A stretch of 64,000 bases of DNA, taken from contig JADLSH010000367.1 in NCBI GenBank assembly GCA_016169945.1, forward strand, positions 930,001 through 994,000, in the 5' to 3' direction. Numbering within the stretch: the stretch's first letter is position 1; the number at the start of each line of letters is the position of its first letter. This DNA comes from Trachythela sp. YZ-2020. Lineage: Eukaryota; Cnidaria; Anthozoa; Malacalcyonacea; Clavulariidae. Made by a program: the position numbers and the translations under genes. Below are positions 1 through 11,075 of the stretch, in pieces. The notes under the pieces were generated by a model that saw nothing but the letters and a program-made list of their open reading frames with translations, was not told where the DNA came from and did not search any database.

Positions 1-140
1 CGAAATCCGAGTTGCAAAAGTCCGAAATCCGAGTGGTAAAAGTCCGAGATCCGAAATCCGAGTTGCAAAAGTCCGAGATCTGAGTTGCAAAAGTCCGAGA
101 TTCGAAGTTGCAAAAGTCCGAGATCCGAAATCCGAGTTGT
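1..140 (+). repeat. satellite array, CCGAGTTGCAAAAGTCCGA-type unit
   Basis: Tandem short units alternating 'ccgagttgcaaaagtccg' and 'agatccgaaat'. The same unit recurs in inverted orientation at about 973-1122, so the two arrays bracket 0.8 kb and could pair as a foldback. The array is cut by the window edge. Confidence 0.85.
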
Positions 141-450
141 ATTGTAATCGCTTTCGTGTTATTCTACGCGAGGAAAGATGGAATTAGAAGAAGATCGATA
201 GCTTAAACGAGGTTAGTAAATTACTAAATTCCGTACTTTTACTAAATTCCGTTTCCGTACTTTTATGTCCAATGACATGGAATGAACTGTAAATATGTAA
301 CATAAAATAACATAACATAACTCTATTTCACTCATTCTTTGAAATTTACATTAACTCTTTGGCGACATCATGAAAACGCGCGCAATTATTCTTGAGTACT
401 TTGGAAGTGTTTTACCCCCTTAAAATAAGACTAATACCATTTGAAATCAA

Positions 451-923
451 GTGAACATGAAAACAGATGAACATGAAACTGAAGTAAAAGGTGCCAAAGA
501 AATACTAAACGATTTTGTAGAACAAGCATGTGCTGAATTTGTGGAGGACGTCATGGAAGAAGTAGTCACATGGAAGAAATATTTTAATGGCCACCTATAT
601 CACAGTGTCAAGAATGAACATCCAGCACGACACTGAAGGCTGAAAGAGATCTCATAAAACAACAGGATGAGGAATACGGACTTGCCCTTGAAGAAAATCA
701 GCGAAAGGAGAAGGAAAAAGAGGTGGCCAGAGAAAAGGATGCTTTAAGAAAAGAAAGGAAAGCAAGAGTTCCAAATGAACCACGGATTGACGAAGATCAT
801 ATCGTTGTATGTGTGGGGCATCCAAACCTCAGTACTATCACCAGAGCGTTCCCTCCTAATTGCAAGATGGATGCAGTATATAACTGGACTGGCTCTCTCC
901 AAACTGACCCACAGCATGTTTAA
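451..923 (+). pseudogene. UBX-like transposon-associated ORF fragment
   Basis: A short reading frame (451-636) ends in a stop and an overlapping frame continues to 923. The second part has a charged Glu/Lys/Arg coiled segment with 'LIKQQDEEYGLALEE' followed by 'VVCVGHPNLSTITRAFPPN'. This resembles the QQD-E-Y-x-x-SL helix plus UBX/ubiquitin-like module seen in FAF/UBX proteins and in repeat-borne proteins of invertebrates and fish. The pieces lie between two inverted satellite arrays (1-140 and 973-1122), so it is probably cargo of a degenerate mobile element rather than a host gene. The frame break implies it is non-functional. The assignment is by resemblance only. Confidence 0.4.
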
Positions 924-972
924 CAATATTAGTTAATCAATGGCGATAAGTATACATGCATGACAATGCATA

Positions 973-1122
973 ACTTCTGCAACTCGGATTTCGGATTTCG
1001 GACTTTTACAACTCGGATTTCGGATTTTTGCAACTCGGATTTCGGATCTCGGAGTTTTACAACTCCAATCTCGGACTTTTGCAACTCGGATTTCGGATCT
1101 CGGACTTTTACAACTCGGATCT
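973..1122 (-). repeat. inverted copy of the satellite array at 1-140
   Basis: Units such as 'caactcggatttcgga' and 'tctcggacttttacaact' are the reverse complement of the array at the start of the window. Together they form imperfect, array-type inverted repeats around the UBX-like fragment. Confidence 0.8.
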
Positions 1123-1583
1123 TGGATGATACTTATACGCTTCCGTATAATCAATTTATTCTGTTAAGAATTTCTTGAAACAGAATATTATTCGGGCACT
1201 CATACTGTGATATTTTGTAATCGATGAGTCACACCAATTTATTAATCTATTTACTATATATTTATACTAGCAATACATGCATGCAGCAACCCCTCGCATT
1301 TTTAAACCGAACGACCCTTTCTATTCTTTCTTCTTTCTTTCTTTCTTTCTTATTCGACCCTTTCTTTTCTTTCAAAATCAAACCCTTTCTATTTTATTTC
1401 TATTCTACCGGAGGTAGACTCGCTTCGTAACAACCGTTAACCGTCAACGAAACAACTGAAAACAGTCAACAGTTAAGTCTCAACAAGTCAAGACAGTTTA
1501 AGCGTACTAAGCAATAGTAATTTATAAATGAAATATATATTTATCGTAGTCGTTAAATGCGTGTCTACTCTTTTTTGTAGAGA

Positions 1584-1784
1584 TTGGGGAGACGCCTGTC
1601 TAGCTTAAATGCCAAAGATTGGACAGCTGAACGAAAAGCAAAGGTTGCTGAAGTTTTGAGGCTTGAATATATGTCAAGTGAAGAGAGCGAGACGGATGAA
1701 GGTGGAAAAGCTGTATATAAGATAAAAACTTTACCTTGGCAAAGTCAAGAACTAAAAAGACATTTATTGCTTTTACTGTTTTAA
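1584..1784 (+). pseudogene. transposon ORF fragment (DWTAERK / YMSSEESE motif)
   Basis: A 66-codon open segment with 'SLNAKDWTAERKAKVAEV', 'LEYMSSEESETDE' and 'LPWQSQELKR'. This motif order is familiar from small ORFs carried by dispersed repeats in cnidarian and other invertebrate genomes. There is no matching partner domain before or after it. It looks like an isolated exon or fragment of a repeat. The biochemical function is unknown to me. Confidence 0.35.
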
Positions 1785-2292
1785 TTTTATCTATGCATGT
1801 CATCTGCATACTGCATTAATGACTATTTAACTTTGCTTTTTGTGATCCATTGTGCAATCTATAATCCCTTCCGTTTTGCAGGTAATATTGTAGACCTGTT
1901 AATATTCGAGTTTCTTTGTTTTTCATTCTACTTATCTTAACAAAGACACTGCAGTGTATTTATTTTCTGCTTTGAAAGCCACTTATTTTTCATATGATTT
2001 TGTAAAAAGTATGATTTGGTGTGAACTTTAGTCACTTTACTAGCTTAGCTTATACGTACTGCCACCGGATTATACTGCATCGTGGATCAAAGTTCGCTTA
2101 AATTGGATTATTAACTGCTGCCACAAAATCTTGAATGCATAGCTCAAGTATATAGCCTATAGATAGCGCATGCTAGCGATAAACGATATACATGAGGGCT
2201 TGTAAGATCAAACTAATTGACGTTTCGAGCGAAAACCCTTCGTCCGGACGTTAGTAACGTGACGACCCTTCGGCTTCGTCTGGACGTTAGTA
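1785..2292. other. no gene recognised
   Basis: AT-rich, no open frame of note. The segment 2218-2290 carries 'gacgtttcgagcgaaaaccc' and repeated 'ggacgttagta', a dispersed repeat motif that also occurs near 7785. Confidence 0.5.
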
Positions 2293-2676
2293 GAGACCTT
2301 ACGATGTAGGACGGCAACGCGAACGACGACGGCCAAAAGAAACTGCTTCAAATAAATCAATTAAATAAAACTTGTCGTGTATTATCAATCGTATTAATTC
2401 ACTTCAGTTTGTGGAAGTTGAGATAAGCGCTTTTTGGTTTAGAAGATTTCTACTTCAGTACTGAGCCAATTTGCTGAGTACCACTTCTCGCGTCTTGAAA
2501 TGCAGACGTTGAACACAAGACGTAAAAATCTGTAGTTTACCGTTGTAAACAGAGCGAGGATGACGTCTAAAACTCCCGTGGGATTTTAATTATTCATTTC
2601 TATTCTAAAATACTATAAATTTCATTGTACTTATAGCCGTCGTCGTCACGATGCCGTCTTGAAATCGTAAGGTCTC
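2293..2676. mobile_element. MITE family a, copy 1 (TIR GAGACCTTACGAT)
   Basis: Ends GAGACCTTACGAT and ATCGTAAGGTCTC are inverted repeats flanked by TA on both sides, followed by inner inverted arms rich in CGACGACGGC. No coding sequence. A second copy in inverted orientation lies at 63008-63390. TA target duplication suggests a Tc1/mariner-like mobiliser, by inference. Confidence 0.85.
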
Positions 2677-2879
2677 TAATAACGTGGGTCATGGAAAACA
2701 TGTGGTTTTATGGTGAAGACTCGCTTTTGTATATTCACTATAAAAACACATGTTTTCCCGGACCCATGCACGCTACCAAAAGGCCATCGCTCGAAACTTG
2801 TAATATTTTTCAGGTAGTTTGATCCTACAAACTCTCAAGTATATTATTAACTTCTGTATATTATTCAAGTATATTATTC

Positions 2880-3625
2880 TTCTGCCACTGTGCTATGATA
2901 GGGAAATAAAGGATTTGGTATTGTTTTACAAGGCTTCGTACGGACACATTAATTTAGATATATCCAACTTTGTTTCTTCGGTCACGAATGGTCGCACCAG
3001 GTCAAGTAATGCGAGAACGTTGAAAACACCATACTGTCGAACCAGTACGTTCCAGTCGTCGTATTTTAACCGCATAGTCAAACTCTGGAACAAAATTATT
3101 CTGGCTGCTCCTCCGAATAGCTTTTCTAATCTATCGCTGTTCAAAAAGTTCATAACGGACAGATATAAATTGGAGATGAACAGAACATTTGATTTGACGA
3201 TGCCTTGCACATGGTCTCTTGTGCGTGACTGCTCTTGCCATAGGCAATTAAGTAAAGTTTGAAGTAGAGCGTGAAATAAAGGCGAGTGATGATGTTTCGC
3301 AAAAGCATTGTTATTGTCTCTATTTGCTTGTGAACCTGTGTTTTAATTCTATTATTCATCATTCGCATTTATTTGACTTTTCTGCATTTTTTATTTACTA
3401 TAAGTACAATTATAACATAATATGTTATATATAGTTTGTTTATATATTTTTATATATATAAACCATAGTTAGACATAGCATTATTAATAGTAAGGAAGAT
3501 GCCTTGCATGGGACGAACTATCGTCTCGTTCGCATCTTTCCTTTTGGGCCACCTACTTTCACTATTATTGTAAATATTTCAGTTGTTATGGTTCCAATAA
3601 AGTTGTTAAAATAAAAATAAAAAAT
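2880..3625 (+). pseudogene. non-LTR retrotransposon 3' end (RT C-terminal region + 3' UTR)
   Basis: The reading frame ending at 3262 contains 'REIKDLVLFYKASYGHINL', then 'TPYCRTSTFQSSYFNRIVK' and 'LWNKI'. This is the conserved C-terminal region that follows the reverse transcriptase in CR1/Jockey-type LINEs (FYK-...-R-T-S-...-FFNRI-x-x-LWN). No catalytic RT motif is present, so it is a 5'-truncated copy. Downstream sequence to about 3625 is a plausible 3' UTR that finishes in an A-rich tail (aataaaaataaaaaataaaa), as expected for target-primed insertion. Non-functional. Confidence 0.75.
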
Positions 3626-4179
3626 AAAATAACTGCTAGCTATGCGGTTTAACTTGTTTATAGATACTGCTGATCGTCTTAATTCCTATTACCTATTCCT
3701 AAACTTAATAGATGTATTTGATCGTTTTTAAATTTGGTAATAAAATTTCACTGATTTTGTACTTACGTTGATTGTCGATTTAATGTTTGTTTCACAATTT
3801 GTTCCAATTGACGTCGATAATTTATGGGAACTAAAATTTGCAGATTTTCTATTATTTACAATGTTCTACCTTTCAGGGTGACAACCCCTGAAAAATCGGT
3901 TGATTGCATAATCGCTCCCCCCACTGCAGAAGCAAAAATTCTGGTTTCTATTCAGCACTACGCCTTTGTTACCTTTAATCCAAATAATAAATCTAGTAAA
4001 GGTCTATTCCTTTAATCCTATTTAGTATAGTTACATTAAAGTCGAATAAAGGTACCTTTAATCCTCATATTCTCTCCTTTTACAAAACATGGTAAAGGTA
4101 TCTTTACTTTTCTTTAAGCAACCTTTATCTTGACACAGTAAAGCCTCCACTAGCCTGCTTTAATTCAGTCGGCTTAAAG

Positions 4180-5506
4180 GTGTGTATACACTGCGGAAAT
4201 TACAGGCCAATATCTGTAATGTCTGTCGTGGCTAAACTTTTTGAGAAACTGGTATACCAACAGCTAAGATCATTTATGACATTAAATAACATTCTTGTGG
4301 AGCAACAGTCTGGTTTCCGTCCCCAACATTCTACGGAAACTACGCTTCTTAGCTCCACGAACGAATGGCTTTATAATATGGACAAAGGTTCACTTAGCGG
4401 AGTTTTATTTCTGGACCTTAAAAAAGCTTTCGATACTGTCGATCACCACATCCTCTTATTGAAGCTTAAATTATACGGTATTAGAGGGAATAGCCTTAAA
4501 TGGTTCGATTCATACCTTAAAGACAGAAGTCAAATTTGCTCTGTGAATGGCAAGATGTCATCTGCTAGAGAAATAAGATGCGGGGTACCACAAAGCTCTA
4601 ACCTTGGTCCTATTCTATTTCCATTGTACATTAATGATCTTCCCAATTGCTTAGAGTCAACAAAAGCAAATTTATTTGCTGATGACACAAATCTTTCCTG
4701 TGAAGGGATAAGTCCTCACGAAATTGAGATCAAACTTAAAAGAGACATTGAGAATGTTCACAGGTGGCTAACAGCTAATAAACTCTCCTTAAACATAAAA
4801 AAAATCTGAGTTCGTGATAATAGGATCAAGACATCGCCTAAATTTCAATTGAAAATAGCCCAGTACTAACATTAGGGGGAAACAATATCAAACGCGTTTC
4901 TGAAAAAAAGTCTCTTGGCATGATTCTAGATGAGCAACTGAAGTGGGACAAACACAATGATGCACAATGTAAAGTAATCTCAAATAAGATCGCCCTTTTG
5001 AAAAGGGCAAGATCATTTGTCCCTAGAGAAACTTTAGTAGAAATGTACAATGCCTTAGTATGGCCACACTTCAATTATTGTTCAACAATCTGGAACGATG
5101 GGTCTTGCTCGATAATTAATAAATTATTATTTAAATTACAAAAGAGAGCTGGGCGTGTGATAACTGGGGACACGTACGATGTTCGTTCCACACAAATGCT
5201 AAATAATCTTAATTGGCATCCAATTGAGGAGCTTTAAAAAAAAAGAGAAGTAATAATGACATTCAAAGCGTTAACTGGTCGATTGCCTCAATATCTTGCA
5301 GAACTGTTTGCAAAATCGGTCAAAATAACAGTTACAATTTAAGAAGTAATCAAACTAAATTAGCGCTCCCCAAACCTAAGACAAATTTCCTTAAAAGGAG
5401 CTTCTCGTATAGAGCTACGAAGTCGTGGAACGAGCTTCCAAGTGAAACCATCGAATATTACAATAAGCTATCAATCTTGTCGTTTAAACGGCGATTATAT
5501 AATTAG
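4180..5506 (+). pseudogene. CR1/Jockey-like LINE reverse transcriptase, frameshifted
   Basis: Reverse transcriptase of a non-LTR retrotransposon. Visible in order are 'NYRPISVMSVVAKLFEK' (motif 1), 'QSGFRPQHSTETTLL' (motif 2), 'LDLKKAFDTVDHHIL' (motif A with catalytic Asp), 'GVPQSSNLGPILF' (motif B), 'FADDTN' (the Y/FADD box, motif C) and 'WLTANKLSLNIKK' (thumb). The frame stops at 4807. It resumes in another frame at about 4920 with 'KSLGMILDEQLKWDKH', continues to 5237, and a last shifted piece reaches the stop near 5506 (RRLYN). No endonuclease domain is seen upstream, so the copy is 5'-truncated. At least two frameshifts make it inactive. A 3' UTR with 'caataaaggttgtc' follows to about 5620. 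Confidence 0.88.
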
Positions 5507-6299
5507 GTATAAGTTGATGTTAATAATACTGATACTTTTGTAAATAGTCTTTACTTATTTGTCTATATATATTTTGTATTTCATAGTTTAGTATACAGCT
5601 AATTCAATAAAGGTTGTCTTTCCAAAAGCGTGAACCGTAAACTCTGAGCGATCAAACGATGATAGGATATCGCCTATTTAGGTCATTAAACTCAAGGCTT
5701 TTGTAGGTTTTCTATCGTAAGTTTTCTATATGCCTATAGACATCGTTTAAAAGAAAAAATTTCGAGTTTACTGGTCTAAATAAACAATAACCCATCATCC
5801 ATTGTGCGCTCATAGTTTATCGTTTACGCTTTTGAAAGGACAACCTTAATTGAATTGGCTGTATATACGGCCCTTAATTTAACAAAGTAAATACTTATCC
5901 ACTGAATAGGTATTAGTACCCTCGCCACGGGCTTGCGCCACGGGCTTGCGCCACGGCCTTACGTTTGCTCGGAGATTATAAATATATTTTGCAATTAACT
6001 TTTACTTTCTTTTTTTCTTAATTGTAATTGCTGAAATTGTTTGACGCCCCTCGTGGAAATCAACTAACTGTTGACGAGGCCTAGCCTCCTCTAGGCAAAT
6101 TGCCTCATCTAGCGGAGGAGGCTAGACGAGGCCAACGTCATTAAATAATATAGAAGTCGCTCTGAGAGCGCGAACGGCCCAAGCACCACCGTGCGCTCGC
6201 TCAGCTTAGCGCAATTTCCTCTTCAGCGCCTGGGTACTAGGCTTATAATTACGAATCAGTATGAAGCACTGCGTGGGATTGTTCCTTATTTGGGCACGG
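5507..6299. other. LINE 3' UTR and intergenic repeats; no gene
   Basis: After the LINE tail (about 5620) there is no gene. Positions 5929-5967 hold three tandem copies of a 14-mer (ccacgggcttgcg). Positions 6074-6140 hold an inverted repeat built on 'gaggcctagcctcctc' and 'gaggaggctagacgaggcc'. Confidence 0.5.
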
Positions 6300-6529
6300 A
6301 ATTTCTATAGTCGCGATTAAATTAAAATACGTACACAGAATCACTAATCTAACTTACAATATTGAGTGGTGATTATATTACAGCAAAGAATTTCAAAAAA
6401 ATTCGATTTATATTTGTGAACTACAGTATATCCGTTTGCTAATTTTGTATTTGTAGTAGTCGCAGGGAGGTTCGTCCGGGTTTTACGCCCCTCGGGTGCA
6501 TGGCTGGCAACTTCCTGGTAGAGCCCCGA

Positions 6530-6995
6530 ACTATATCACAGTATAGAGACGACCAGTAGGGCCACTCATTTGAAATTTTGTGTGGCCGCGCATTACTCAT
6601 TGGCAGCCAGTCAATTGCCTTTTCTGGCCAATAAGCAAGCTGGACTAACTTTCCTGGCCAGTAAACTGCATATTTTTGCATAAAAAGCCGGCTACATGTT
6701 GCATCGCCGAGTGGCCCTACTGGTCATCTCTATACCATAGAATAGGAAATGACTAGAAGGGCCACTTGAGGCCGAACCTTTGAAGTTTCTGACGCTGCGC
6801 ATGTCGCATTACGCATGTTCATTACCATTATTCTAGCCAGTCAATTGCATTTTCTGACCAATAAACACGCTGAACTGGCTGGTCCGCCATTATTCTGGCC
6901 AGATAACTGCATAAAAATAGGGTCTCGCGTTGCACTGCTGAGTGGCCTTTCTGGTCATTTCCTATTCTGTGTCAATACTGTGACTATATTATAAC
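6530..6995. mobile_element. composite MITE with nested inverted repeats
   Basis: Outer inverted ends 'TCACAGTATAG' and 'CAATACTGTGACTATA'. Inside are two inverted-repeat modules, 'gaccagtagggccactc/gagtggccctactggtc' (6548-6727) and 'aggaaatgactagaagggcc/ggcctttctggtcatttcct' (6747-6968). Unit 2 reads straight across this point (36995-37000), giving an empty site. No coding sequence. Confidence 0.8.
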
Positions 6996-7149
6996 CGAGA
7001 GATGCGAGCCTTTCCACTTCCCCACATGTATGGTTTGTTTCAGAGCAGGTTATTGAAGGTGATTTCATTCATTGTAAATACTTTTTACAGGTAAGATGCT
7101 AGAAGTTAATTACCTTGACCATTTCAAAATAATTTTAAAACTTCCAAAG

Positions 7150-10100
7150 ATGAAATGGATTCTATGTGGTTTGTATTTTTTCTTTAGCAGTGCTTTAAGC
7201 CCTGTTCAAGCGAGTGGTTTTAAGAAGAGTGTAAATACGAAAGGTACGTTGAACCCAAAAAACGACCACTTGGCAAGTGAGTTACCGGGATATTCGAATA
7301 TTAGGTTTCCTCCCAACGGATTGCATGCTCGGGGAACAAGATTAGTTTCCTTAACGAAAAGGAACAAAACGAAATGTGGTTTAGTTCAGGGCGTTCAGTT
7401 GTTCGAAAGCCTATCTAAACGAAATACTAAAAGCAATCTTCTTAACAGTTTTTTTACAAACTCAAAGATGCTTTTCCAGAAACCCTGCCCGGATCAATGG
7501 CAATCTATATTTCTGACTTTTTTAATTTCATGCAGCGGATTAAATTTAACCCTGTTTGACAATAAGTATACATTCATATTGAGCAATCATTTCTTGAAAT
7601 TTGGAGATCAATGCTTGACTGCAAGTGATGTCCTGCAATGGCAATGTGCACAACTGTTTCGAGCGTTCTACAAGGTACGGTTTTGAGTTTCAGTACAGTC
7701 AGTAATATACGTTATGTGTATCGGAGTATATTCGGCGGTTGAGTTGTGTAAAACTACCTGAAAATATATACAATAAGAACTTCGACGTTTCGAGCGAAGG
7801 CCCTTCGACTTGACGTAAGATAAATCCAATCACAGGTCTCTCAGAATCATCACGAACCAATGGCGTGCTTTGTATAGTATAGATCAGCGTATAGATCATG
7901 GGTCACATTAAATGGCGTGTAAATACCTTTCCGCAGCGCACAACTTTTCAGTACAAGCTAGGTCCACTAAAATCCTATATTAAGCGATTTGACATATAAT
8001 CCTGCCGAGTATATTTTACTTGTTTCTTACATTTTTATCGCGCTTTCACTCGGCCGGAAAAATACATTCAAAACTCGTAAGATACTCGACCGGATTATAT
8101 ATCAAACCATTCAAGTCATAAGATATACATAATTTTCTTACATAAAATTATTTAATATAAAATGACGGGTATACTATGACTGTATGGGTTGTACTCGATC
8201 TCCTACCAGATCCCGATATTAAAATTAACGACGCATTCTGGTCAAAGTTTTTAAACTAAAATTGTATTTTCTCTTGTTATTAACAGATGATTCAGTCTCA
8301 ATTATTTTTGTTGGTGACATAAGTTTCGACGGTTGTGTCACATACTACGTTAATCATGGATACAACAACTACAATGACACTATGGCAAAAGTAGCTGGAG
8401 CTATCAGAAAAGCTGATATTGCTGTTGGAAACCTCGAGTCGCCGTTTGTGACTAAAACAATGCTAAAAGACAGGTTCAAAGGACGAAAGCGAATGTTTAT
8501 AGATGCTGACCCTCGCTGCGTGGTTGCGCTCCAGTAAGTGTTTGATTTGAATACTGACATCATGCAACATTGGAGATAAACACTCAATGAAGCTGGTATA
8601 TGCTTAACTTTAATTCTTAAGAGACGCTGAATACATGTTAGCCGTAGCGAATTATCGAAGAATTAAACCGGTTACTCTCGTAGTCTAACGAATGATTACG
8701 ACAGAGTCAGAGAGTTTTAACCGTACGTGATCTACATAAAAATTAAAACAACTCTGTATAGTAAGGCTATATTCATCCCATAATTTACTACCTTATTTAT
8801 TTTTCCAATTCTACACTCACTCGGTGACGGACCATTCCATTTTTTATTTCATTACAATGCATGCTGGATAACTTATTGTCTTATACTTTCCAGGTTTGCT
8901 GGATTTGATGTCATGAGTCTTGCTAACAATCACTTGAATGATTATGGAGAAAAACCAGTCAATTTTACAAAGAACTTTCTATCCAATGTTGGAATAGAAA
9001 GCTTCGGCTTGAATTTCGGTCAATACGACACGCCGCAGGTATGTTCTTTCAGAGTAACTATTGCACCCTATAACTGAACTTAATATTGAGTATACAATTT
9101 CCGACGTAATCAATCGAATGAAACGTACCAAATAAAAAAATCAATTTAATGGGCAATCAAACTTTAATATTCGATTGATAAGGCTGGGAGGAATTTTATA
9201 TATTCGATGATTTAACCCTGGTAAAACGAGGATGACATGAGTTGATAAGAGTCAATGAGAGTCAATGAGAGTTGCAACTTTCGCTCGCCTTTGACCGCGA
9301 ACTCTCATCAACTCTCATGCACTCTCATCAACTTGGAGAGGTTCAAATTTTGAAGAGAGTTCATGAGAGTTTTTGTTGACAGCTACGCGGGGTAATATTC
9401 AGTCAACTCTCATGCAACTCTTGTTTTCATTTGACTGGGACATGAGAGTTGACGAAACTCTCATACAAACTCTCGCTTGCTAACTCTCATCAACTCTCAT
9501 CCGCGTTTGACTAGGGCTATAAAATCATACTATACACTAAGAAATGTAATCAATGTGATAAACAGTGTCAGTGAGATTTCATTGACTCACATACCATTTT
9601 GTAAAACGTCAGTCCTGCCAAATACTCAAACGATCAAATAGGTACAACACAGCTAATGCCTAATGGGGTTCCCTGTTGTTTGAATATTTTATAGCAATCA
9701 CTAATAGTAGAGAAAAAGGGAATAAAAGTTGGGTTTCTCGGTTATTGTGATGTATATTTTCCAATAACGCATTATCAAAGTTGCTTGAGCATACGAAAAA
9801 CGTACAAGGCGGGACCAGCTGTTTACAGTGATCGCATAGCAGAACGAGATGTACAGCAACTAAAGGTAAAGTAACAGAAGTCGACAGGCAAATCTCTAAA
9901 CAACAGTAGGGCGCATTCAGAGACTACATTCCTCCGCCATGGGGGGTTATTTTATCACATTTTAATCTGCATTATAATCTATATAATTATATATATAATA
10001 TATAAAAATTATGGCCTTATTGCTAAAGACCTTAGTGTCTTGGTCTATGAAAAAATCTAATACACAATTTTCACGAAATCCTCTTACGATGTGAGATATC

Positions 10101-10798
10101 TTGCTGACAGAAAGTCAAATATTCATGTATAAATTGTGCCATGAGGTATATGCATTTAGTCTCTTACCAGAGGTCTTTAACAAAGCCCGCAGAAAAACAA
10201 GATAAATAGTTCAATGTTACTCCCACGAGGCCCACTTTTTCGGTATGGAGTATCAGAGGAATGATCTGGGTATCTGTTTATAACTGGTTAATTAATGGCT
10301 GGAATTATTTGACATTTAAAGTTATTAAGAACATCGCTATAATTATCAAAAAGGATTGTCATAGTCAGTATGGTCAATACTATATATACTGTGACTGTGT
10401 GTATGTTGCTGTTATCATTATCATAATTAATTATTGACTTATTGTATGTTTTTGATACATTATTGTTTTTGTTATTGGTAATCGATTTTCTTTCAATTTT
10501 CCCTTTAAAGGGTGAAGGCGCTGATGTGGTTTTAGTTTATATGCACTGGGGCGAGGAATACACGCCCCGTCCTAACAAAAGGCAACTGCATATAGCCCAA
10601 TACCTTCATTCACTCGGAGTCTCAGCTGTGATTGGCGGCCATCCTCACACATTACATCCTCACAGCAAAACCGCGCACCAGTTCACGGCCTACAGTCTCG
10701 GGAACTTTTTATTTCCTCAACACGGTACAAGCTTTACGGCAAGTAGGCCTAATCCATTTTTTCCGAGCAATAATTTGACAATAAACCACCTCAGTTTC
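7150..10798 (+). CDS. CapA/PgsA-like protein copy 1, exons 1-5
   Basis: Five exons: 7150-7243, 8287-8533, 8894-9038, 9695-9865, 10511-10798, all GT-AG and phase-consistent. Exon 1 starts MKWILCGLYFFFSS and gives a signal peptide. The conserved donor 'aaag|gtacgtt' argues against reading the longer open frame (to 7686) as coding. The body matches the bacterial capsule/poly-gamma-glutamate synthesis family (PGA_cap, metallophosphatase-like): 'FVGDISFDG', 'GNLESPF', 'SLANNHLNDYG', 'VGFLGYCDVYFP', 'VYMHWGEEYTPRPN', 'VIGGHPHTLHPH' and 'YSLGNFLF', containing the His/Asp/Asn positions expected for metal binding. Likely secreted or membrane-associated. CapA-type genes in cnidarians are thought to be of bacterial origin and linked to poly-gamma-glutamate in stinging cells; that role is inference here. 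Exons 6-7 lie beyond the Polinton (24761-30244); the model totals about 409 residues. Expression across the 14-18 kb intron is uncertain. Confidence 0.85.
9213..9518. mobile_element. MITE with GATGAGAGTT sub-repeats (CapA1 intron 3)
   Basis: Ends 'aaccctggtaaaacgaggat' and 'atccgcgtttgactagggct' are imperfect inverted repeats. The interior is a dense mosaic of direct and inverted 'aactctcatcaactctcat'. The same element is in the equivalent intron of unit 2 (43798-44226), so it predates the segmental duplication. Confidence 0.8.
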
Positions 10799-10893
10799 GT
10801 AAGCAAATTGCCTATCTCTGATAATGCAGGTGATATTGACATATTTGATCACTCTTTGTCTTTATATGTATTTTATATTTCATTATGAATGAA

Positions 10894-11075
10894 CTTTTCC
10901 AGAAAACAGCCTCTCACTGCAAACCCACAGGTTTGCGGAGACCATTTCCCAGACGCACCATGGTCCCCACTTACGCAACCATGATTGCGTAGACCGATAC
11001 CCCCATTTCCTATACTACTGTATGGTTATGCTTTTCACATATTTTTGTGCAACAATCACGCAGTCTATTCTGTGG
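10894..11075 (+). repeat. Polinton left TIR (outer end truncated)
   Basis: Reverse complement of 23800-24011 except that the outer about 31 bp are missing. The match starts at 'cttttccagaaaac' directly after host sequence 'tatgaatgaa'. It contains two internal hairpins: GCAAACC-N3-GGTTTGC type and TTACGCAAC/GATTGCGTA type. The PolB stop codon (11065-11067) lies inside it. Confidence 0.9.

Noticed and set aside
7096..7686. A 196-codon open frame as a single-exon protein
   Set aside because: Only the first 31 codons after ATG 7150 are conserved in unit 2; the rest is disrupted there, and both units share a strong donor (g|gtacgtt) that joins in phase to the CapA exon.
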